Below, piece after piece: positions 1-5,745 of a stretch of 6,655 bases of DNA. Within the stretch, counting starts at the first letter, position 1, and each line of letters starts with the position of its first letter. Source of the DNA: Janthinobacterium lividum (GTDB taxonomy: Bacteria > Pseudomonadota > Gammaproteobacteria > Steroidobacterales > Steroidobacteraceae); NCBI GenBank assembly GCA_943327025.2, contig CALPVO020000122.1:1-6655 (forward strand). Reading direction: 5' to 3'. The notes under the pieces were generated by a model. The model did no database searches. It had not been told where the DNA came from and saw only the letters and a list, made by a program, of their open reading frames with translations. The position numbers and the translations under genes were made by a program.

Positions 1-1043
1 ACATTGGTTTCCGGGCCAAGGAATAGCGCGCCGTAGTTGCGCATGTTGCGCAGGAAGAAGTCCGGGTCGCGCGTCATCACCTGCACGTGCTCGGAGGCGA
101 TGTCGTCCGCCACCTGCACCATCTCCGCATCGGTGTCGCAGACGATAACCTGCCCGTAATCGCGCCAGGCCTGGCCGGCGATGCCGGCGGTGGGCAGGAC
201 GGTAAGCTGCCGCTCCACCTCGGCCATCGTCGCGTGAGCAAGCTTCTCGGAGGTGGTCAGCAGGATGGCGGGCGAGTCCGGCCCGTGCTCGGCCTGGCCT
301 AGCAGGTCCGCCGCGCACAGCTCGCCGTCGACGGTGTCGTCGGCGATCACGAGCGTCTCGGTCGGGCCGGCGAAGAGGTCGATGCCGACGCGGCCGTAGA
401 GTTGGCGCTTGGCCTCCGCCACATAGGCATTGCCCGGGCCGACGATCATGTCGACGGGCGCGATCGTGTCGGTGCCGAGTGCCATTGCGCCGACCGCCTG
501 CACGCCACCCAGCACGTAGATCTCGTCCGCTCCGGCGATGTCCATCGCCACGACGATGGCCGGCGCCGGCCGCCCGTTGAACGGCGGCGCCGCGGCGATG
601 ACGCGCGGCACGCCCGCGACCTTGGCGGTGACCACGCTCATGTGCGCGCTGGCGACGAGCGGGTACTTGCCGCCGGGCACGTAGCAGCCCACGGAACTGA
701 CCGGCACGTTCTTGTGGCCGAGGATGACGCCGGGCAGCGTCTCGACCTCCACGTCCTGCAAAGCGGCACGCTGGATCTCGGCGAAGCGCCGCACCTGGGC
801 CTGCGCGAAGCGGATATCCGCGATGGCCTGCGCCGGCAGCTCGGCGTGGCAGGCATCGATCTGGGCCCGTGACAGGCGAAAGCTCGGCGGCGACCACTTG
901 TCGAGGCGCTCCGAGTATTCGCGGACGGCGTCGTCGCCGCGTGCGCCGATGGCGGCCAGCATCTCCTCTACCACCGCGCGCACCTTGGCGTCCCCGGTGG
1001 CAGCATCGGCCGGGCGCATCCCGGACTTCAGGTATCGAATCAT
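1..1043 (-). CDS. Histidinol dehydrogenase (HisD) family protein, probably HpsN-like catabolic dehydrogenase; 3' end cut by window edge
   Basis: This is a zinc- and NAD-dependent alcohol-to-acid dehydrogenase of the HisD fold, probably cytoplasmic. I read 347 codons from the ATG at 1041-1043; the family is about 430 residues, so roughly the last 85 are missing. A purine-rich GAGGAGAGGGA sits just upstream of the start on the minus strand. Visible motifs are [11 protein letters not shown] at 48-58, CYVPGGKYP at 120-128, VGPGN at 201-205, FAGPTE at 224-229, QAEH at 250-253 (the family's zinc-binding Gln and His) and the catalytic pair Glu318-His319 in SEHVQV. From memory of the family, FAGPTE and the terminal [11 protein letters not shown] resemble sulfopropanediol dehydrogenases (HpsN) more than biosynthetic HisD, which usually has PAGPSE. 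No his genes lie nearby, and it is divergent from a flavin monooxygenase. Membership of the HisD family is firm; a catabolic role is inference, and the substrate is unknown. Confidence 0.93.
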   Translation of the reverse strand, partial: MIRYLKSGMRPADAATGDAKVRAVVEEMLAAIGARGDDAVREYSERLDKWSPPSFRLSRAQIDACHAELPAQAIADIRFAQAQVRRFAEIQRAALQDVEVETLPGVILGHKNVPVSSVGCYVPGGKYPLVASAHMSVVTAKVAGVPRVIAAAPPFNGRPAPAIVVAMDIAGADEIYVLGGVQAVGAMALGTDTIAPVDMIVGPGNAYVAEAKRQLYGRVGIDLFAGPTETLVIADDTVDGELCAADLLGQAEHGPDSPAILLTTSEKLAHATMAEVERQLTVLPTAGIAGQAWRDYGQVIVCDTDAEMVQVADDIASEHVQVMTRDPDFFLRNMRNYGALFLGPETN

Positions 1044-1165
1044 TCCCTCTCCTCGCACGGGGCCGGCACCTGTGCACAACCCGCCCGGCTGAGCATACAC
1101 GGGCCATGGCACGGGTATACACTCGGGGAAAGGCCGCTACAGCCGGCCGCGAGGGGGACGACAGC
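1044..1165. promoter_or_regulatory. Divergent promoter/operator region between the HisD-like and monooxygenase genes
   Basis: These 122 bases separate two divergently transcribed genes and must hold promoters for both. Visible elements are an 8-bp palindrome TGTGCACA (1071-1078), two direct copies of G(C/T)ATACAC at 1093-1100 and 1115-1122 spaced 22 bp apart, and the palindrome GTATAC inside the second copy. A small GC hairpin (GGCCG 1132-1136 with CGGCC 1144-1148, 7-base loop) lies just before the ribosome binding site of the rightward gene. GTATAC-centred sites are common operators of GntR-type regulators, so such a repressor is possible, but no regulator gene is in the window. I could not identify good -35/-10 pairs; TATGCT (minus strand, 1092-1097) is a weak -10 candidate. 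Confidence 0.5.
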
Positions 1166-2284
1166 GTGAACGACGACCAAGAGAACACGACGCATCCGCT
1201 GATGACGTCGAAGAACAAGCTGAAGCTCGCCATCTTCGGGCTGAACGTCAGCAGCGGCTGCTCCATGACGGATCGCCCCGAGACCCTGAAGGTCAGCTGG
1301 GAGGAGTCCAAGCGCATCGCGCAGAAGGCGGACCGGCTCGGCATCGAGGCCATCATCCCGGTGGCGCGCTGGAAGGGCATGGGCGGCAAGGTCAACTTCA
1401 ACCACCGCAACTTCGAGACCTTTACCTGGGCGGCCGGCCTCTCGGCCGTCACCGAACAGATCTCAATCTTCGCCACCTTCCACGTGCCGACGGTGCACCC
1501 CATCCGTGCCGCCAAGGAAGTCGCGACCATCGACCACATCTCCGGCGGCCGCTTCGGGCTCAACATCGTCGCCGGCTGGAATGAGCGAGAGATCGCGATG
1601 TTCGGTATCCCCCAGAAGGAGCACGACGTCCGGTACGACGTCGCCGACGACTGGATCAGCCTCTGCAAGGAGCTGTGGACCCGCGAGGGCACGTTCGACT
1701 ACGACAGCACGCACTTCAAGTCGCCCGGCGCGTACTCGGAGCCGAAGCCCATCCAGCGACCGCACCCGGTGCTGATGAGCGCCGGCAACAGCGCCCGCGG
1801 CCAGCAGTTCGCCGCGCAGCATACGGACATCAATTTCGTGGTCGCCAAGGACATCCCGACCGCCGGCGAGATTGCCGCCAACGGCCGCCGCCTCGCGCGC
1901 GAAAAGTACGGCCGGCGCCTGCAGGTGTTCGGCCAGGCCTACGTGGTCTGCCGCGAGACGGAGAAGGAAGCCCAGGAGTTCGTCGAGGAGTACGTCCAGC
2001 GCCAAGGCGACTGGGAGGGCGTGCGCAACCTGCTGGACGTGCTGGTGCCAAACTCCAAGAGCGCGCTGGGCGACGGCTGGGAGTCGATGGCCGCCAACCT
2101 CATTGCCGGCTACGGCGCCATCCCGCTGGTCGGCACGGCCGAGCAAATCGTCGACAAGCTGCTGGCCTTCCACAAGGCCGGCCTCGACGGGCTGACGCTC
2201 AGCTGGGTGAACTACGACGACGGCCTGGCCCACTTCGGTGACAAGCTGCTGCCGATGCTGCGGCAGGCCGGGCTGCGCGAGTAG
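1166..2284 (+). CDS. LLM-class flavin-dependent monooxygenase, RutA/SfnG-like
   Basis: This is a 372-residue bacterial luciferase-like flavin monooxygenase, probably cytoplasmic and supplied with reduced FMN by a separate reductase. The chain is a single TIM-barrel domain. Key stretches are ATIDHISGGRFGLNIVAGWN at 120-139, the family's strongest signature, and SAGNS at 205-209, equivalent to CAGQS in pyrimidine monooxygenase RutA as I remember it. An FGLNVSSG-type first strand and the late GTAEQIVDKL segment also fit. Length matches RutA and dimethylsulfone monooxygenase SfnG (about 360-380). I chose GTG 1166 because GAGGGGG (1151-1157) lies 8 bases upstream. ATG 1202 is possible, but no ribosome site precedes it and it would trim only 12 residues. 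An upstream open frame back to 869 overlaps the divergent gene and is not credible. It is followed closely by a short-chain dehydrogenase, probably in one operon. Relatives cleave C-S, C-N or ring bonds; the substrate here is unknown. Confidence 0.9.
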   Translation: MNDDQENTTHPLMTSKNKLKLAIFGLNVSSGCSMTDRPETLKVSWEESKRIAQKADRLGIEAIIPVARWKGMGGKVNFNHRNFETFTWAAGLSAVTEQISIFATFHVPTVHPIRAAKEVATIDHISGGRFGLNIVAGWNEREIAMFGIPQKEHDVRYDVADDWISLCKELWTREGTFDYDSTHFKSPGAYSEPKPIQRPHPVLMSAGNSARGQQFAAQHTDINFVVAKDIPTAGEIAANGRRLAREKYGRRLQVFGQAYVVCRETEKEAQEFVEEYVQRQGDWEGVRNLLDVLVPNSKSALGDGWESMAANLIAGYGAIPLVGTAEQIVDKLLAFHKAGLDGLTLSWVNYDDGLAHFGDKLLPMLRQAGLRE

Positions 2285-2322
2285 CTCGGCGGACACCTGA
2301 AGACACGGACCGGAGAGAGAGC

Positions 2323-3084
2323 ATGCGTGAGATCAAGGGGATGTCGGTTCTGGTGACCGGCGGCGGTTCGGGCCTCGGCGAGGCCAGTGCGCGCCTGTTC
2401 GTGCAAGGTGGCGCCAAGGTGACCATCACCGGCCGTCGCAAGGACAAGCTGGAGGCCGTCGCGGCATCGATCGGCCCGGCCTGCCGGGCCGTGGTGGGCG
2501 ACGTGACCGTGCAGGCCGACCGCGAGGCGATGATCGCCGCCGCGGTGGCCCACGGCGGCAAGCTGGATGCGCTGGTTAACAATGCTGCCAACATGTACCG
2601 CCAGCCGGTCGACGGCTACACCGAGGCCTTCCTCAAGGAGGCCTTCGATACGAACGTCATCTCCGCGATGATGCTCTCGAGCCTGGCCGTGCCGCACCTG
2701 GAGCAGACCCAGGGTGCCATCATCTTCATCGGCTCCACGCATACGCGCCGCGCCTTCCCGGGCGCCTCGCCCTATGCCACCACCAAGGCGGCAGTCGAAG
2801 GCCTGACGCGCGTGATGGCGGCGGAGCTCGGCCCGAAGCAGATCCGCGTGGGCTGCATTCTGCCGGGCGCGGTTTCCACGGAGCTGAACCTGCGCGCCGG
2901 GTTGTTTAACGCCGCAGAGGCGGAGGCACGCTACAAGGCGGTGGCCGGCCTGCACGCGCTCGGCCGCATCGGCACGGGCCTCGAGATTGCCGAGGCCATC
3001 GAGTTCCTGGTCCGCGCCGAGTGGGTGACGGGCGTCGGCCTCGAGGTCGACGGCGGCATTGGGCTGGGTGTGTCTAACTTCTAG
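2323..3084 (+). CDS. SDR family NAD(P)-dependent oxidoreductase
   Basis: This is a classical short-chain dehydrogenase/reductase of 253 residues, the usual length for the family. It interconverts an alcohol and a ketone or aldehyde using NAD(H) or NADP(H). The Rossmann nucleotide motif TGGGSGLG is at 12-19, NNAAN at 86-90, and the catalytic tetrad reads Asn111, Ser138, Tyr151 and Lys155 (YATTK). PG at 181-182 and the C-terminal VTGVGLEVDGGI are also typical. Arginines at 38-39 after the second strand hint at NADP(H) preference. The start ATG follows GGAGAGA (2312-2318) at good spacing. It lies 38 bp after the monooxygenase on the same strand, so the two are probably co-transcribed and act on one pathway. 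Because the third enzyme is a HisD-type dehydrogenase, this one may supply or epimerise its alcohol substrate, as the SDR-type partners of HpsN do; that is inference. Confidence 0.93.
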   Translation: MREIKGMSVLVTGGGSGLGEASARLFVQGGAKVTITGRRKDKLEAVAASIGPACRAVVGDVTVQADREAMIAAAVAHGGKLDALVNNAANMYRQPVDGYTEAFLKEAFDTNVISAMMLSSLAVPHLEQTQGAIIFIGSTHTRRAFPGASPYATTKAAVEGLTRVMAAELGPKQIRVGCILPGAVSTELNLRAGLFNAAEAEARYKAVAGLHALGRIGTGLEIAEAIEFLVRAEWVTGVGLEVDGGIGLGVSNF

Positions 3085-3179
3085 CCGCTGCGGTTCCTGT
3101 ATCCGCTCCCAACCGCGTCGCCTGAATTGGCACTTGGCGCCTTTCTTGGTTGGCCGCAAGAGGTTCCTGGAGGTTCCAC
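3085..3179. promoter_or_regulatory. Gap between catabolic cassette and efflux operon; presumed czc promoter region
   Basis: These 95 bases separate the dehydrogenase stop from the czcC start, and the codon-use change falls here. The only dyad I see is GCGGTT (3090-3095) with AACCGC (3111-3116), a 6-bp stem with a 15-base loop and no T run, so it is not a convincing terminator. TTGGCA at 3127-3132 is a -35 candidate without a matching -10. The end of the gap holds a near-perfect 10-bp tandem repeat, GAGGTTCCTG then GAGGTTCCAC (3160-3179), whose second copy carries the ribosome site GGAGG (3169-3173). No clear MerR-type or CzcR-type metal operator is visible. A promoter here is inferred from the change of function only. 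Confidence 0.35.
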
Positions 3180-4451
3180 ATGCGTTTTTCCTGGCTGCCC
3201 GTGGTGGCACTCAGTGGTTTGTTGTCGTGGGGCGGTGCGGCCCAGGCCGCCGAGGCGGCTGCGGCGCCATTGACGCTGGCTGGGGCGGTAGACCTTGCCC
3301 TCAAGACGCGTCCCGAACTTGCGGGCTTCCAGTTCACGCAGCGCATCCTGAGCACCCGCCAAGCCGAGGCGGGGTTCCGTCCACAACCCCAAGTGGAGTT
3401 CCTCGTCGAAGACGCTTTGGGAACGGGGGCGCATCGTGGCTTCGATGTCGCCCAGTCCAGCTTGCTCCTGTCACAAGTAGTGGAGTTGGGGGGAAAGGCC
3501 GCCGGACGCAGTGCCGTGGTCGAGGCCGACGGAGGGCGGTTGCTCAATGAGCAGGCGGCGCAGCAACTGGATGTGGTTGCCGAAGTTGCCCGGCGCTACC
3601 TGGAGGTACTGGCCGGACAGTGGCGGTACGAACTCGCCGGCAACGCCGTTCAAATTGCACAAGCCGGGCAACTGAAGGTGGAAGAGCGTGTGAAGGCCTC
3701 CAGGGCGCCGCCCGCCGAGGCCGCCAGGGCGGGCGTGCAGTTATGGGACGCCAAACTGCTGGTGCAGGACGCCGAACATGAGTTGGAAATCGCGCGTCGG
3801 TATCTAGCTGCTGCGATGGGTGAAGAGCAAGTTCGTTTCGGACGAGCTACTGGCGACCTGCTGACCTTGCCGGAGACGGAGTCGTTCGAAGCGCTGGCCA
3901 GCCGCATTGCGCAAACGCCGGAGTTACTGCGCTTCGCCTCCGAAGAGCGCATGCGGGACGCAGAGATTCGCCTTGCCGAACTGCAGCGCCGCGCGGACCC
4001 TCGTTTGACTCTGGGCGTACGTCGTTTTGAACAGAGCAACGACGTGGCGCTGGTACTCGGCATCACTATGCCGCTGTTTGCTTCGCGTACTGCACAGCCC
4101 GCCATCGACCGCGCGCGGGCACAGCGCGAACTGGCCGGTACTGGCCGGGAGGCGCAAAGGCTGAAGCTGCGGGCGCAGTTGTTTTCCGCCTTCACGCAGT
4201 TGCAGCATGAGCAGGCCTTGTCCAAAACCCTGCGTACGGAACTGATGCCGCGCTTGGAGACTGCACTGGCGCAGGCGACCTATGCTTATGAGCGCGGTCG
4301 CTACTCGTACCTCGAATGGACCACGGCGCAGCGTGAACTGCTGGAGGGTCGATTGCGGTTGCTGGAGTCCGCCGCCCGCTTTCATCTGCTGCGCATCGAG
4401 ATTGAAAGGCTGACAGGCACGGCCCTGAACGCCGCCGGAGAAACCCGATGA
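3180..4451 (+). CDS. czcC: Heavy-metal efflux outer-membrane channel protein, CzcC/TolC family
   Basis: This is the outer-membrane factor of a tripartite cation efflux pump, 423 residues and close to the CzcC length. Residues 1-23 form a Sec signal peptide with an AQA-AEA cleavage site, followed by LTLAGAVDLAL, the usual start of the mature TolC-fold repeat. The chain is mostly long amphipathic helices in two repeats: LSQVVELGGKAAGR around 98-110 ends the first beta segment, LVLGITMPLF at 291-300 marks the second, and YERGRYSYLEW at 370-380 is a strong CzcC-type signature. The start at ATG 3180 has GGAGG six bases upstream; an in-frame ATG 30 bases earlier would spoil the signal peptide. Its stop overlaps the adaptor start in ATGA, implying translational coupling. 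Metal specificity is not set by this subunit. Third codon positions are less GC-rich than in the genes to the left. Confidence 0.93.
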   Translation: MRFSWLPVVALSGLLSWGGAAQAAEAAAAPLTLAGAVDLALKTRPELAGFQFTQRILSTRQAEAGFRPQPQVEFLVEDALGTGAHRGFDVAQSSLLLSQVVELGGKAAGRSAVVEADGGRLLNEQAAQQLDVVAEVARRYLEVLAGQWRYELAGNAVQIAQAGQLKVEERVKASRAPPAEAARAGVQLWDAKLLVQDAEHELEIARRYLAAAMGEEQVRFGRATGDLLTLPETESFEALASRIAQTPELLRFASEERMRDAEIRLAELQRRADPRLTLGVRRFEQSNDVALVLGITMPLFASRTAQPAIDRARAQRELAGTGREAQRLKLRAQLFSAFTQLQHEQALSKTLRTELMPRLETALAQATYAYERGRYSYLEWTTAQRELLEGRLRLLESAARFHLLRIEIERLTGTALNAAGETR

Positions 4452-5737
4452 CTATGCGACGACTGACACTTCCTGCGTTGCCGATGCCACTCCACGTGGC
4501 GATGCTAGTGGGGATGCTAGTGGCGATGCTGATGCTGGCAGCTTGTGGGTCCAGCGAAGCGCCAGATGTCACTGCAGGGCATGGCGCCGCGCCTGCTGCC
4601 TACGAACGGGGGGCGCATCGTGGTCGCTTGCTCCGCGACGGCAATTTCGCTCTGGAGTTGCAGGTCTTCGAGGAAGGTGTGCCTCCCGAGTTTCACGTCT
4701 ACCTCTACGAGGATGACAAGCCCTTGCCGCCGAGCGGAGTACAAGTCTCGGTAGAACTGCGACGGCTGGATGGTGAGGTCAATCGGATAGCGTTTACAGC
4801 GAAGGAAGGCTACCTGCGCGGAGATGCGGTGGTGGAGGAGCCCCATTCTTTTAGCGTGGTGGTGAAAGCGGCGAAAGCCGGTAGCCAGCACGAGTGGAAG
4901 TTCGACAGTTTTGAGGGGCGGACTACCATCGCGGCGGCAACGGCGAGCGGTGCCGGGGTACGCACCGAAGCGGCGGGCGCGGCCAGTATCGCCGAAGTCT
5001 TGTCTTTGCGCGGCAGGGTGATGCCCAACGGGGAGAGCGTTCGCAGTGTGTCGGCGCGCTTCCCTGGGCCTATCCGTCGGGTGCTCCGCTCCGTTGGGGA
5101 TACTGTGCGCGCGGGCGAAACGTTGGCGGTCATTGAGAGCAACGAGAGCCTGACCAACTACGATGTCATTTCGCCGATTGACGGCACGGTGGTCGAACGG
5201 AACGCCAACCCCGGAGAAGCCGCCACCGGTGAACCACTATTCGTGGTCGCGGACTATCGAAAGCTGTGGGTGGATTTGACGCTCTTCCCGCGTGATCTCG
5301 CACGAGTCAAAGCCGGACAGCGCGTAGTCTTGCGTGGCGCGGAGGGTGAGCTGACAGCTGAAGGCAAGATTCAGCGAGTGTCGCCGGCCGTGGATGGCAA
5401 CGCGCAGCTCAAGGGACTGTATGTGGCGCGTGTGGCACTTCAAGATCCCGAGCGTCGTTGGGCACCTGGCCTGTTCGTGCAGGGAGATGTCCAAGTAGCG
5501 GCGGAACGCGTGCCGCTGGCCGTTAGAAAGTCCGGGCTACAGAGCTTCCGCGATTTCACGGTGGTGTTTGCACAGGTCGGCGACACGTACGAGGTGCGCA
5601 TGCTGGAACTCGGTCGCCAAGATGACACCTGGATCGAGGTACTGGGTGGGCTGAAGCCGGGGACCGCGTATGTTGCCGAGAACAGTTATCTGATCAAGGC
5701 CGACATCGAAAAGTCCGGCGCCAGCCACGACCACTGA
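4448..5737 (+). CDS. czcB: RND efflux periplasmic adaptor (membrane fusion) lipoprotein, CzcB family
   Basis: This is the periplasmic adaptor that links the RND pump to the outer-membrane channel, 429 residues. The N-terminus is a lipoprotein signal with a hydrophobic run of about residues 14-30 and lipobox L30-A-A-C33. Residues about 53-165 form the extra N-terminal domain seen in many CzcB proteins (RGAHRGRLLRDGNFALEL). The barrel-sandwich (lipoyl-like) segment follows, with PGPIRRVLRSVGDTVRAGE at about 206-224 and VISPIDGTVVERNANPGE at about 240-257. Beta-barrel and membrane-proximal parts run to the C-terminus, which ends in SHDH, a possible metal-binding tail. The long helical hairpin between the lipoyl halves is nearly absent, as in metal-type adaptors. 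ATG 4448 overlaps the czcC stop, and GGAG (4437-4440) precedes it; ATG 4454 is a near alternative. A 12-bp tandem repeat lies in the signal sequence. Family assignment is firm; the metal is unknown. Confidence 0.93.
   Translation: MTMRRLTLPALPMPLHVAMLVGMLVAMLMLAACGSSEAPDVTAGHGAAPAAYERGAHRGRLLRDGNFALELQVFEEGVPPEFHVYLYEDDKPLPPSGVQVSVELRRLDGEVNRIAFTAKEGYLRGDAVVEEPHSFSVVVKAAKAGSQHEWKFDSFEGRTTIAAATASGAGVRTEAAGAASIAEVLSLRGRVMPNGESVRSVSARFPGPIRRVLRSVGDTVRAGETLAVIESNESLTNYDVISPIDGTVVERNANPGEAATGEPLFVVADYRKLWVDLTLFPRDLARVKAGQRVVLRGAEGELTAEGKIQRVSPAVDGNAQLKGLYVARVALQDPERRWAPGLFVQGDVQVAAERVPLAVRKSGLQSFRDFTVVFAQVGDTYEVRMLELGRQDDTWIEVLGGLKPGTAYVAENSYLIKADIEKSGASHDH
4496..4531 (+). repeat. Three tandem 12-bp repeats inside the czcB signal peptide
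   Basis: Three adjacent 12-base units read GTGGCGATGCTA (4496-4507), GTGGGGATGCTA (4508-4519) and GTGGCGATGCTG (4520-4531), followed by a partial copy ATGCTGGCA. The units are in frame and encode VAML, VGML and VAML (residues 17-28), making up most of the hydrophobic core before the lipobox. Gain or loss of one unit would add or remove exactly four residues without a frameshift. Confidence 0.9.
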
Positions 5738-5745
5738 GCACCAAC

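Noticed and set aside
402..872. A 156-codon rightward open frame inside the HisD-like gene
   Set aside because: It is a His- and Arg-rich shadow of the minus-strand gene, whose own frame is open throughout and shows family motifs.
1..1043. Assignment as the histidine-biosynthesis hisD
   Set aside because: The family is right, but the FAGPTE and GPETNV motifs and the neighbours do not fit a his operon. The gene symbol was therefore left empty.
869..1165. A 99-codon N-terminal extension of the monooxygenase
   Set aside because: It overlaps the start of the divergent gene and is Arg/Pro-rich. It crosses the promoter region, and GTG 1166 has a good ribosome site and gives the normal family length.
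1463..2296. A 277-codon open frame antisense to the monooxygenase gene
   Set aside because: It is the reverse shadow of a well-supported gene; the sequence is low in family-like motifs and follows from the sense strand's codon pattern.
3090..3116. Inverted repeat GCGGTT/AACCGC as a terminator after the SDR gene
   Set aside because: The stem is only 6 bp with a 15-base loop, and no run of T follows.
2212..3210. A 332-codon open frame antisense to the SDR gene
   Set aside because: Its protein is rich in Arg, Ala, Gly and His with no recognisable motif. It lies opposite a gene with a complete catalytic tetrad; long antisense frames are expected in high-GC coding DNA.
3059..3550. A 163-codon rightward frame spanning the SDR end and czcC start
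   Set aside because: It is out of frame with czcC, has no ribosome site or motif, and is rich in Arg, Gly and Pro as frame shadows in GC-rich DNA are.
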